Shown: piece after piece, positions 24,713 to 33,600 of the stretch | How the letters are laid out: the number at the start of each line of letters is the position of its first letter | Position numbering within the stretch: position 1 is the stretch's first letter | Origin: an uncultured bacterium | GTDB lineage: Bacteria; Bacteroidota; Bacteroidia; Bacteroidales; Marinifilaceae | Direction of reading: 5' to 3' | Assembly: GCA_905216195.1 (NCBI GenBank) | Contig: CAJMSX010000024.1 | Location: 1 to 48,203 of the forward strand | DNA length: 48,203 nucleotides | Position numbers and translations under genes: made by a program | Notes under the pieces: generated by a model | Told to the model about the DNA's origin: nothing | The model's database searches: none | The model's input: the letters and a program-made list of their open reading frames with translations, nothing else

Positions 24713-26104
24713 TTATAGATGGATAACTTCGTCGTAAGCTGCGGCTGCTGCTTCCATCACGGCTTCGCTCATGGTAGGATGAGGATGGACGGTTTTGATC
24801 AGGTCGTGTGCCGTTACTCTTTTCTTACGGGCCAACACCAATTCGGCTATCATTTCGGTCACGTTCATGCCGATCATGTGTGCTCCTAAAACGGTATTGT
24901 CTTTAGCGTCGAATATCAATTTGATAAAGCCGTCGTTTGCTCCGGCGGCACTGGCTTTGCCGGATGCTGTGAAAGGAAATTTTCCGATTTTCAGTTCGTA
25001 GCCGGCTTCCAAAGCTTTGGCTTCGCTCATTCCGACAGAAGCCACTTCAGGGGTCGTATAGGTACATCCCGGAATATTGCCGTAATCTATGGTTTCGGGA
25101 TCCAGACCTGCTATTTTTTCGACGCAGCAGATGGCTTCGGCAGAAGCGACGTGGGCCAAAGCGGGTCCGTGTACGATGTCTCCGATGGCATAGATTCCTG
25201 CGACATTAGTCCGGTAATAGTCGTCTACTTTTACCCGTCCTTTTTCCAGTTCTACGCCGGCTTCTTCCAGTCCGATATTTTCTACGTTCGGGGTGATTCC
25301 GGCCGCTGAAAGAACGATTTCCGCTTCGCGGACTTCGATATCGCCTTTTTTATTTTTAATGTTGATTTTGAGTAAATCGCCGGAGGGTTCTACGCTTTCC
25401 ACCGAAGACTTCACCATCACTTCGATGCCTGCTTTTTTGAAAGAACGGGCGATTTGTTTGGATACTTCCTCGTCTTCCACCGGCAATACGTTGGGTAAAA
25501 ATTCAACCAGGGTAACTTTGGTTCCCATGGCGTTGTAAAACCAAGCCAGTTCAGACCCGATAGCGCCGGAGCCTACGACCAGCATAGAGGCCGGTTTATG
25601 ATCCAGGGTCAGTGCCTGACGATAGCCGATAATGCGTTTGCCGTCCTGGGGAATAGCCGGAAGCTGGCGGGAGCGGGCGCCGGTAGCCAGTATGATGTGG
25701 GTGGCTTCATACACCTGCTTCTCTCCGTTTTCCGGAGTCACTTCTACTTTTTTGTCGGCCGTCAGTTTTCCGTATCCGGCGATCACGGTAATGTTGTTTT
25801 TCTTAAAAAGGTATTGTATTCCTTTACTCATTTTATCCGCTACTTCCCGGCTGCGTGCGATGATGGCGCCGAAGTCCGGTTCTGCATTTTCCACTTTAAC
25901 TCCATAGGTTTCGGCATGACGGGCGTAATCCAGCACCTGAGCCGATTTTAAAAGGGATTTGGTCGGTATACATCCCCAATTGAGGCAAATCCCTCCCAAT
26001 TCGGCTCTTTCCACAACGGCTACGTTCATGCCGAGCTGAGCTCCGCGAATGGCGGCAACATAGCCTCCGGGGCCGCTACCGATAACGATTAAATCATAAT
26101 TCAT
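24713..26104 (-). CDS. lpdA: Dihydrolipoyl dehydrogenase
   Basis: A 463-residue flavoprotein that reoxidises lipoyl groups of 2-oxoacid dehydrogenase or glycine-cleavage complexes with NAD+. The FAD site is 'VIGSGPGGYVAAI' at 7-19, the redox disulfide Cys40/Cys45 lies in 'GGICLNWGCIPTKS', an NAD site 'VVGSGAIGSELAWF' follows, and the catalytic His442/Glu447 lie in 'HPHPTMSE'. The full-length protein stands alone, with no E1/E2 or gcv genes in the window, so the complex it serves is encoded elsewhere. A good promoter lies at 26146-26177. Confidence 0.95.
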   Translation of the reverse strand: MNYDLIVIGSGPGGYVAAIRGAQLGMNVAVVERAELGGICLNWGCIPTKSLLKSAQVLDYARHAETYGVKVENAEPDFGAIIARSREVADKMSKGIQYLFKKNNITVIAGYGKLTADKKVEVTPENGEKQVYEATHIILATGARSRQLPAIPQDGKRIIGYRQALTLDHKPASMLVVGSGAIGSELAWFYNAMGTKVTLVEFLPNVLPVEDEEVSKQIARSFKKAGIEVMVKSSVESVEPSGDLLKINIKNKKGDIEVREAEIVLSAAGITPNVENIGLEEAGVELEKGRVKVDDYYRTNVAGIYAIGDIVHGPALAHVASAEAICCVEKIAGLDPETIDYGNIPGCTYTTPEVASVGMSEAKALEAGYELKIGKFPFTASGKASAAGANDGFIKLIFDAKDNTVLGAHMIGMNVTEMIAELVLARKKRVTAHDLIKTVHPHPTMSEAVMEAAAAAYDEVIHL

Positions 26105-26145
26105 ATTTCAAACGTTTTAAATTTTAGATTCTTTGGATAACGTCA

Positions 26146-26177
26146 CAAAACTAAGAAAACTTACTTCCAAAAACGAA
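26146..26177 (-). promoter_or_regulatory. Promoter for lpdA
   Basis: On the minus strand TTCG (26177-26174), 20 bases, then TAGTTTTG (26153-26146). The -7 element is perfect and the -33 element matches three of four bases. Confidence 0.6.
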
Positions 26178-26194
26178 AATACAAATGATAAAAG

Positions 26195-27004
26195 TTACTT
26201 GTTTTGCCTGATTTTTTTAATTCCCCATACGAGAAGAAACATCAGGAGAAAACAAATGACAATGGTGGCTCCGGAAGGAAGTTTCAAACGGGCGGAGACG
26301 AATAGTCCCGCAACCGAACCGAGGGTGCTGACCACGGAAGAGGCAATCAGTTGTTGTTTAAAGTTTTTGTATACCAGCCCGCTGATAGCCTGAGGAATGG
26401 TCAGGTAAGAAATCACCAGAATTATGCCGGCTAGTTTCATGCATAATACTACACATAAAGCGATGATCAGGGTAATGCCGGTGTCGATACCGTTTACCGG
26501 TACCTGGTGGGTCCGGCTATATTCCTTGTCGAAAGCAATATAAAATAAGGGGCGGTAAAACAGAATGAAAAATACCAGAATACAACCGCACAAGGCTCCC
26601 GACAAATACATTTGTCCGGTGGGGACAGTAAGAATATTGCCGAAGAGGTAAGACATCAGATTGGGGGCATATCCCGGAGTGAGGTAAATAAAAAGTACTC
26701 CGATTGCCATGCCCGCAGACCAGAAAATACCGATCAGGGAGTCCTCCCGTATCTTTTTGTTTTCGGAAAGAAAAAGGATACCCAGTGCGGAAAGTATGGA
26801 AAACAGTGTGGCTCCCAGCATAGGAGAAAATCCCAGGAAATAAGCGATCCCCAGGCCTCCGAAAGAAGCATGGGTAATACCTCCGCTGATGAATACCATG
26901 CGTTTGGCCACGATATAGGTTCCCACCAGTCCGCAACTGATGCCCGTCAGTATGGTGCTTAAAAAAGCATTCCGGAAAAAATCGTATTGAAGTAATTCAA
27001 ACAT
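26195..27004 (-). CDS. znuB: Zinc-type ABC importer permease (ZnuB-like)
   Basis: A 269-residue permease of the ABC-3 family with about seven to eight membrane helices. The start is ATG 27004 (MFELLQYDFF). The longer frame to 27133 overlaps the ATPase gene and adds a non-hydrophobic tail, so I rejected it. Typical segments are 'FFRNAFLSTILTGISCGLVG', 'FISGGITHASFGGLGIAYFLG' and 'LAGIILVISYLTIPQAIS'. It is the third gene of a lipoprotein-ATPase-permease set. Manganese or iron are alternative metals, but the His-rich binding protein favours zinc. Confidence 0.88.
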   Translation of the reverse strand: MFELLQYDFFRNAFLSTILTGISCGLVGTYIVAKRMVFISGGITHASFGGLGIAYFLGFSPMLGATLFSILSALGILFLSENKKIREDSLIGIFWSAGMAIGVLFIYLTPGYAPNLMSYLFGNILTVPTGQMYLSGALCGCILVFFILFYRPLFYIAFDKEYSRTHQVPVNGIDTGITLIIALCVVLCMKLAGIILVISYLTIPQAISGLVYKNFKQQLIASSVVSTLGSVAGLFVSARLKLPSGATIVICFLLMFLLVWGIKKIRQNK

Positions 27005-27036
27005 AAACGTAAACTTTCGGGTTCGTATCTCTGGGT

Positions 27037-27816
27037 TTATTCTTCCCGCTTTTCGGTCTGCTCCGGATTTTCTTCGTGTAAGGTAAGCACCCGGTGGGGG
27101 ACTTTGCCGTGAGAAATCAATTCGATGGGACAATTATAAGATTTCAGTTGCTCGTTCGTAATGAGGTTGGAACGATGGTAATGGAGTTCCCGGTTGACAC
27201 AGGCAATGGTTTTTACATGGGAACAAATGGTTCCGAGGTCGTGGGAAACCATAATGATGCTCATCGTTTTGTTCAGTTCTTTCAAAATGGCATAGAATTC
27301 TTTTTCAAAATTGCTGTCGACATAGGTGGTGGGCTCGTCTAATATCAGTACCCGGGGGGCCGATATGATGGCCCGGCATAAGAACACCCGTTGCATTTGT
27401 CCTCCCGATAATTCTCCGATGGGGACTTTTGTATAAGCTCCCATGCCGTATTTCTCCAGTAATGCTTCAGCTCGTAAACGGTCTTTGCGGGTATAGGAAC
27501 CGAACAGTCCTTTTTCCGATAACAGACCGGAGAGTACCACTTCCCGCACATAAATCGGAAACCGAAGGTCGAAACGGCTGTTTTGAGGAAGATAACCGAA
27601 TAAATTCTGAGTGGGTACCCGGTAAAGGACTTCCCCCTGCAGAGGCTTGAGCAATCCCAGCATAACTTTCAGCAAAGTGGTTTTCCCTCCCCCGTTGGGA
27701 CCTATAATCCCGACGAAATCACGTTCGTCCAGTTGGAAATTGACTTTTTGGAGAACCGGCCCGCTTTCGTAGCCGGCGGTAATGTTTTTGAGTTCGAGAA
27801 CAGTCGGCATATTCAT
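27037..27816 (-). CDS. znuC: Zinc-type ABC importer ATPase (ZnuC-like)
   Basis: The 259-residue ATPase energises the metal importer. Walker A is 'GPNGGGKTT' at 39-47, the Q-loop Gln is at 78 (YLPQ), the signature is 'LSGGQMQR', Walker B is 'VLILDEPTTYVD' and the H-loop is 'MVSHDLG'. All catalytic elements are intact. It overlaps the binding-protein gene by four bases and precedes the permease by 32 bases. The tail after residue 240 is charged (HEENPEQTEKREE), as is common for ZnuC-like proteins. Confidence 0.9.
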   Translation of the reverse strand: MNMPTVLELKNITAGYESGPVLQKVNFQLDERDFVGIIGPNGGGKTTLLKVMLGLLKPLQGEVLYRVPTQNLFGYLPQNSRFDLRFPIYVREVVLSGLLSEKGLFGSYTRKDRLRAEALLEKYGMGAYTKVPIGELSGGQMQRVFLCRAIISAPRVLILDEPTTYVDSNFEKEFYAILKELNKTMSIIMVSHDLGTICSHVKTIACVNRELHYHRSNLITNEQLKSYNCPIELISHGKVPHRVLTLHEENPEQTEKREE

Positions 27817-28697
27817 TGGAGATTTTCGTCCAGCAGGCGGATTAATTTTTGCATTTCGGTAAGCCAGTCCGGGCTCAGGGGATCGATGGGAATGACTTTA
27901 CTTCCCGTTTCCTGCGCGATGGCTTCTGCGTTGCTGATATCGAACTGATTTTGAATAAAAATAAGGTGTATACCTTTCTGTCGGACGGTATCGATAATTT
28001 CCTTCAAATGAGCCGGATGAGGTTCTTTGCCTTCGTCTTCTATGGAAATTTGTTCCAGGCCGTAGTCCCGGGCAAAGTAGGTGAGGGCGGGGTGATAAAT
28101 TAAAAAGGCTTTATGCTTTTTAGTAGCGAGGATTTCCCGGGCTTGCCGGGCGATTCCTTCGATATCCTTTTCCAGTTTCCGGTAATTGGTTTCGAAAGTA
28201 TCTTTTTGTTCCGGGTATTTTTCGGACAGTACTTCCGTAATCTCTCGGGCGATCTGCCGGGCGTAAAGGGGAGAAAGCCATACGTGAGGGTCCACTCCTT
28301 CTTCATGCGGGTGAGAATGGGTGTGGGAATGGCTGCAACTTCCTTCGATCAGATCGAGTCCGTCGGAATGTTTGATCAACCGGATATTTTTCTGGCCTTC
28401 CAGTACCGGGTATAAATGCGAGGTTTCAAAAGGCAGGTAACCGATTGCAAAATAAATATCGCTGTCGTATAAATTTTTCAGTTGTTCGGTAATTAAATCG
28501 CAGGTTGCGGGATTCATGCCGGGAGGAATCATTACGTTCACTTTTACGTAGTCACCGGCAATCCGTTCCACAAAATATTGTTGGGGAAGTATACTTACAC
28601 TGACCATTCTCTTTTTCTCTTGTTTACCGGTACAGGAAAGGAGAATGAAACCCAGTGATGTGAAAAATAGTGCAAGAGTTAATTTTCTGATATTCAT
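27813..28697 (-). CDS. znuA: Zinc-binding lipoprotein (ZnuA-like)
   Basis: A 294-residue cluster A-I solute-binding lipoprotein (lipobox LLSC, Cys at 22). A His-rich loop (SHSHTHSHPH, about 122-131) precedes the ligand motif 'DPHVWLSP' at 136-143. Such loops mark zinc rather than manganese binders. The first His ligand of the usual 'PHxYEP' motif is replaced: here 'GMNPATCDL' at 60-68. That could be a lineage trait or a changed metal site. It is first in the operon, with a -7 motif (TATCTTTG) about 40 bases upstream. Zinc-dependent repression by a Zur-like protein is likely but not visible. Confidence 0.9.
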   Translation of the reverse strand: MNIRKLTLALFFTSLGFILLSCTGKQEKKRMVSVSILPQQYFVERIAGDYVKVNVMIPPGMNPATCDLITEQLKNLYDSDIYFAIGYLPFETSHLYPVLEGQKNIRLIKHSDGLDLIEGSCSHSHTHSHPHEEGVDPHVWLSPLYARQIAREITEVLSEKYPEQKDTFETNYRKLEKDIEGIARQAREILATKKHKAFLIYHPALTYFARDYGLEQISIEDEGKEPHPAHLKEIIDTVRQKGIHLIFIQNQFDISNAEAIAQETGSKVIPIDPLSPDWLTEMQKLIRLLDENLQ

Positions 28698-28735
28698 TGT
28701 GTTGTGTTATAGTCTCCGGGGAGGTTTTCGAATGA

Positions 28736-28743
28736 CAAAGATA
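28736..28743 (-). promoter_or_regulatory. -7 motif for znuA operon
   Basis: TATCTTTG on the minus strand matches TAnnTTTG, 38 bases before the znuA ATG. The -33 element is degenerate. Confidence 0.45.
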
Positions 28744-28879
28744 AGGATTTTCCCTGAAAGTAAAAGGGAATGGAAAGGGTTTCTGTTCCCCCTGAACCGG
28801 AGGGAAAGACAGAGGATGTTGTCTGAAGAATAAGCTACTGATGGGAGTAGAATCAATTTACCTGCGGATTTTAAATACA

Positions 28880-29000
28880 ATTTTCTGAGCCGTTGTCCGA
28901 AAGGAGGGGTGCAGGCTTCAGCAACGCTGGTGGGATTTCCGAGTGCCTGTACAGAAAAATCAGAAGCTAAATTTTTCACCGGTCTTTGCTATACTGAAGA
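28880..29000. other. Possible structured RNA or intergenic element
   Basis: In the 480-bp gap between the znuA and asnA promoters, GTGCAGGC (28909-28916) pairs with GCCTGTAC (28945-28952), eight pairs with one G-U. It encloses a CAGC-AAC-GCTG hairpin (28919-28929) and a second short GG/CC stem. The fold looks like a small three-way junction on either strand. Short frames cross it on both strands but run into promoter sequence and do not look coding. I cannot name a family. The rest of 28744-29224 holds nothing I recognise. Confidence 0.35.
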
Positions 29001-29224
29001 AGAGGGAGTTATCGTATTTCCCGGGGAAGAGAAAAACAGACGGAATGACGTACCGGGTTTATAAGGTTATACAACTTTGTTCTGTGGCAGGGATTTGCTT
29101 TCAGGAAGGAGGTGAATTTTGGGGGAGGTATAAAAAGTACGCGCTTTCAAGGGATGTTTATAGAAAAAACAAGAATCCGGCCTGAATTTTTTCCGCTAAA
29201 AAGTAAATTTATCGGATTTGTCAT

Positions 29225-29232
29225 TAACTTTG
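29225..29232 (+). promoter_or_regulatory. -7 motif of asnA leader transcript
   Basis: TAACTTTG fits TAnnTTTG and lies 18 bases before the leader-peptide ATG. No TTTG is seen at the -33 position. Confidence 0.5.
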
Positions 29233-29250
29233 TAGCCGAAGATTGAATTT

Positions 29251-29325
29251 ATGAGAACATTCGATACTACTATTTTCTTTCATCATTGCAATAATCGCCG
29301 ATTGCAAGAGGGAGGGTATTGTTAG
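29251..29325 (+). CDS. asnA leader peptide with tandem Asn codons
   Basis: A 24-codon ORF (starting MRTFDTTIFFHHC, ending QEGGYC) with Asn-Asn at codons 14-15 (29290-29295). It sits between the -7 motif and a strong terminator that lies directly before asparagine synthetase. GGGAGGG at 29310-29316, just after the Asn codons, can pair with CCTTCCC (29352-29358) of the terminator with one G-U. A ribosome waiting at the Asn codons would leave GGGAGGG free to form the antiterminator. A ribosome reaching the stop would cover it and let the terminator form. That is the classical attenuation layout, matched to the product of the gene. Confidence 0.75.
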   Translation: MRTFDTTIFFHHCNNRRLQEGGYC

Positions 29326-29351
29326 TATGTAATGTTGTAACCGATATAAAG

Positions 29352-29379
29352 CCTTCCCGGATTCCGGGAAGGTTTTTTG
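29352..29379 (+). terminator. Attenuator terminator before asnA
   Basis: CCTTCCCGG (29352-29360) pairs perfectly with CCGGGAAGG (29364-29372) around ATT, followed by T6 and G. It ends 25 bases before the asnA ATG, so it must be read through for asnA expression. Confidence 0.9.
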
Positions 29380-29403
29380 TTTTAAATCTAAAAATGGAAA
29401 CAC

Positions 29404-30441
29404 ATGCGACAATTGTATTTGCCTGAGAATTATGAGTCTTTGTTGGGGATATGGCAGACCGAACACGCCATTAAATTTGTAAAGGACACTTTCCAGTTGG
29501 CTTTGGCAGCGGAGTTAAAATTAAGAAGGATTACCGCCCCTATTGCGGTACCTTCGGGAAAAGGTCTGAACGATAATTTGAACGGAGCGGAGTTTCCGGT
29601 CAGTTTTCCGGTCGAAATGCTGAATGGAGGAGAAGCCGAGATTGTGCAATCCCTGGCTAAATGGAAACGGTATGCTTTGTGGAGGCATCATATACAACCG
29701 GGTATGGGAATCTATACGGATATGAATGCTTTACGGCCGGGAGAGCGAATGAGTAATATACATTCGGTTTATGTAGATCAGTGGGACTGGGAAAAGGTGA
29801 TTTTGCCCGAAGAACGTACGGTGTCCTGCCTTTATAAATGTGTAAGCCGGATTTATGCTGCCTTAAAGCGAACGGAATTTTTATTGAGTGAACAATTTCC
29901 CGTTTTACGTCCCTTTTTGCCGGAAGAGATCCATTTTATACATGCCGAAGAGTTACGTCAATTGTATCCCCAGGCTACACCGAAAGAGAGGGAACGGCTC
30001 ATTGCGGAAAAGTACAAAGCGGTTTTTATCCGGGGAATAGGCGGGAGCTTGGAGGACGGTACGCTTCATGACGACCGGGCCCCGGATTATGATGATTGGT
30101 CGTCTGAAACCGAAGACGGTTTTACCGGATTGAACGGAGATATTATTCTCTGGAATCCCGTCTTGAAGTCTGCCTTCGAGATTTCGTCCATGGGAATCCG
30201 GGTCAGTCCGGAGGTTTTGCAAAAGCAATTGGAAATCCGGAAATGCAAAGAGAGAGAGAAACTTTATTTTCATTCGCTGCTGTTAGCGGGAAAGTTACCG
30301 CAAACTTTGGGGGGCGGTATCGGTCAATCCCGTTTATGTATGCTGTTGTTGCAAAAATGCCATATCGGTGAAGTGCAGGCAGGACTTTGGCCGGAAGCGC
30401 TCCGGGAAGCGTGCGAAAAAGCTGGGGTATTTCTTTTATGA
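29404..30441 (+). CDS. asnA: Aspartate-ammonia ligase (asparagine synthetase A)
   Basis: The enzyme makes asparagine from aspartate, ammonia and ATP. The 345-residue protein is related in fold to class II aminoacyl-tRNA synthetases. Family segments are 'TEHAIKFVKDTFQLAL', 'LNRITAPIAV'-like 'LRRITAPIAVPSGKGLNDNL', 'KWKRYALWRHHI', 'IYTDMNALRPGE' and 'LGGGIGQSRLCMLLL' near the C-terminus. Length is normal. It is a single gene behind a leader peptide and terminator that point to control by charged tRNA-Asn. Two tRNA-Asn genes lie 16 kb away in the window. Confidence 0.95.
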   Translation: MRQLYLPENYESLLGIWQTEHAIKFVKDTFQLALAAELKLRRITAPIAVPSGKGLNDNLNGAEFPVSFPVEMLNGGEAEIVQSLAKWKRYALWRHHIQPGMGIYTDMNALRPGERMSNIHSVYVDQWDWEKVILPEERTVSCLYKCVSRIYAALKRTEFLLSEQFPVLRPFLPEEIHFIHAEELRQLYPQATPKERERLIAEKYKAVFIRGIGGSLEDGTLHDDRAPDYDDWSSETEDGFTGLNGDIILWNPVLKSAFEISSMGIRVSPEVLQKQLEIRKCKEREKLYFHSLLLAGKLPQTLGGGIGQSRLCMLLLQKCHIGEVQAGLWPEALREACEKAGVFLL

Positions 30442-30530
30442 GGAAAGTTGGTTTTTTCGAATAGGGCCGGGGAGGGGTTGACAGGCTGGGGAAAGGTAAA
30501 GGAATATACCGGAGCAGATAAGTAAAGTAA

Positions 30531-30568
30531 AAAATGGAGTTCACGCTCAGGTGAACTCCATTTTCGGT
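30531..30568 (+). terminator. Terminator of asnA
   Basis: AAAATGGAGTTCAC (30531-30544) pairs perfectly with GTGAACTCCATTTT (30551-30564), a 14-bp stem with a 6-nt loop. Confidence 0.88.
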
Positions 30569-30569
30569 T

Positions 30570-30604
30570 GGGAAGTTTTCGCATAGCGAAGGCTTCCCTT
30601 TTTA
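30570..30604. terminator. Terminator at the end of the tricorn-like gene
   Basis: GGGAAG (30570-30575) pairs with CTTCCC (30593-30598) and encloses TTCGC-ATA-GCGAA. A T-run follows on the plus strand and lies before the convergent stop at 30610. Confidence 0.6.
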
Positions 30605-30609
30605 AAGAC

Positions 30610-33600
30610 TTATTTTATTTCTTCCAGTAAACTTTTAACGGCAGCTTCGATCTGGGGATCTTTTCCCTGTAGAGCGGATTCCGGGTCGTTAGTTACTTTG
30701 ATATCGGGTTCTAATTGCAGGTTCTCCAGGTAACGGCCCTGATTGTCTTTCATGCCTACTTGAGGAATACCGAATACGATACTCGGATCCTGTTGATTTT
30801 CCCACCATACGGCAGTCATAGTTCCCGGTACGGGCATTCCGATGAGTTTCCCGATGCCCAGTTCTTTATATACCCAGGGGAAGCCGTGGGCGTTACTGTA
30901 ATTACTTTCGCTCATAACGACAGCCGAGGGTTTGGTCCACTGGGCGAAGGGATCCTGGCCGATATATTGTCCGCGCGGTACGAATTCGGCGAATTTTTTC
31001 CCGCTCAGCATAATAGCCAGGTCTTCATGCAACCAACCGCCTCCATTGAAACGGGTATCCAGAATGATTGCTTCTTTGTTTCTGTAGCGTCCGAAAATAT
31101 CGGAATAGATTTCCCGGAAGCTTTGGCTGTTCATGCCTTTGATGTGCACATATCCGATCTTTCCTCCGGAAAGCTTCTCTACCAGCTCTTTGCGTTGTTT
31201 TACCCATCTTTCGTACAAGAGGTTGTTTTGGGCGCCGGCGGAGATCGGTTTTACGTGTTCTTCCCATCTTTCTTTGGTTGTGGGATTATAGAGAGACAGG
31301 TATACCCGTTTCCCGCTCAGATTGTTCAGCAAATGGAAATAATCTTCTCCCGCTTTGATCGGTTGATTGTTGATTTTTTCGATGATTACTCCGGGCTGGA
31401 TTTTGGTTCCGGCACAGGTAAGCGGGCCTTTTTCCAGAATCTCGAGGATTTTCAGGCCGTCTCCTTTATAATCCGGATCATAGAAAGCTCCCAGGGTGGC
31501 CGTTTGAGGTGCCGTATTCGGCGCGTAGTAACGGGCTCCGGTGTGGGAAGCGTTCAATTCCCCCAATAATTCCCCTAAGACTTCAGCGAAATCATAATTA
31601 TTATTGACATACGGCAGGAAGCGTTTGTATTCGTTTTTATAATAATTCCAGTCGATGTTATGGATAGCGGGATCGTAGAATTTGTCGACTACCTGCTGCC
31701 AGGCGTGGTCGAAAATATATTCTCTTTCCTGGGGCTTCTTGAGTTCCAGTTCGGCGGCGTAAGAGATAGGCGTACTTTTACCGCTATTGACATCGATTTT
31801 ACTCATGCGGCCATTGGTCAGCAGGTAGAGATTTTTCCCTTCCTTATCCATTTCCAGAGCTCCTCCCCAGGCATTCAGTTTGGCTAAAATGCGGGTAGAA
31901 CCTTCTTTAAAATCTCTTACCCACAAATCGTATCCGCCTTCGAAACGGGTCAGGTAGTACAATTTATTTCCGTCTTTCGTCAATACGGCGTCGCCGAGGT
32001 CGGAGGAATTGATGGTCAGGCGGACGATGCGGTCTTCCAAATTCGTCAGATCGATTTTTACTTCCGGTAATTTGACGGCATCTTCTTTTTTAGATTTTGC
32101 TTCTTTTTTATCGTCTTTTTTACCTCCCTTTTTGTTGTCTTTTTTATCGTTTTTGTCTTTAGCCGGTTCGTCCTTTTTTTCTTCTTTGGCTAAAGCCGCT
32201 TCTTCTTTGTTCATTCTGAATTCGTCCCAGGCTTTCGGATCGAGGAAAAGGGCATATACGTCGTATTCCGCTCCCCAGCTTCCGTGGCTGCGAAGTCCGG
32301 CCCGGTCGGACATCCAGATAACGGCTTTACCGTCCATCATCCATTGAGGTCTGCCATCGCTATAGCCGCTATTGGTGAGATTATGAATTTCTCCGCTGCC
32401 ATCGGCTTTTACCAGAGCTACGTCGATATTTTGCCATCCTCCTTTTTCGAAATACTGAGCCAGCATCCATTTCCCGTCGGGAGACCATTGATACCATTGG
32501 TCACCGTCGGAATAAGAGTAGTTGTATTTTCCCGGCAATACGGTGCGGATTTTTTTATTTTTCAGATTAATGACTTTCAGTTCGGTTCGGTTTTCCAGGA
32601 AAGCGATTTCCTTGCCGTCCGGAGAGAAGGCCGGCTGGAATTTGGCATTTTTACCTTTTGTGACAGCTTCTTCTTTCAATTCTTTGGCATAGGTGAACTG
32701 CTTGTCGGTGGAATCGGGCAGGCTGGTCATGTATATATTCCAGTTCCCGTCTCTTTCGGCTGCATATACCAGTTTCCGTCCGTCCGGGGAAAAGCCGACG
32801 GATCTTTCCTGAGTAGGCGTGTTGGTGATTCTTTTGGTCGTACTGTAATCGACCGAAGTAACAAATACATCTCCGCGCACGATAAATGCAATTTCTTTTC
32901 CGGTAGGAGATACGGCCATTTCAGAAGCTCCGCTTCTCAGGGTCTGATTGGTTACCTGAGGTTCGATTTGGTCGGTAACTACGGTAACAGTCAGTTTCTT
33001 CGGTTGGCCGCCTTCTTTCAGGGTATAGATGTCCCCGTTGTAGAAATAACTCAAGGTTCCGTCATTGGCCCGGGAAAGGAAACGGACCGGGTTCTTAGTA
33101 TGTTTGGTGATTTGCTTGATATCTCCGGGATTTTTCAGGGACATTTTGCAGACATTGAAAGAGCCGAAACGTTCACTCAAAAAATAGATCGTTTCATCGT
33201 TATCGGCGAATACGGGGTTCCGGTCTTCCACTTCTTTGTTGGTGAGGTTGGTAAATTTCCCTGTTTTCAAATCGTACATCCACACATCGCGGGTAATGGA
33301 AGAAGTATGGTGCTTTCTCCAGTTATCTTCATACCCTTTCCGGTCGTGATAAACGATTTTATCGCCGGCTTTGTTGAAAGAGAGATCGTGAGTTTCGAAA
33401 GTCAGGAATTGTTCCGGACGGCCTCCGTTTATAGAAACAGCGTACATTTGAGCGCTGCTCGGGAATTGGGAGTAAGCGGCATCCGGCAGAATATTGGCCT
33501 GGTATATGATTTTTTTTCCGTCGGGAGTAAAAGCTACCGGAACTTCGGAAGTAGAGTTCCAGGTCAGGCGTCTGGGCACCCCTCCGGTGGCCGCTACGGT

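Noticed and set aside
27005..27133. 43-codon extension of the zinc permease
   Set aside because: It overlaps the ATPase gene and adds a polar tail before the first membrane helix. The ATG at 27004 fits the family.
28707..28979. 90-codon minus-strand frame in the znuA-asnA gap
   Set aside because: It runs through the znuA promoter and has no recognisable domain. The region is treated as a possible structured element instead.
28860..29000. Cobalamin, TPP or SAM riboswitch
   Set aside because: I looked on both strands for the B12 box and the TPP and SAM core motifs and did not find them.
30715..31569. Plus-strand frame of 284 codons opposite the tricorn C-terminus
   Set aside because: Antisense shadow of the PDZ/S41 part, with no family features.
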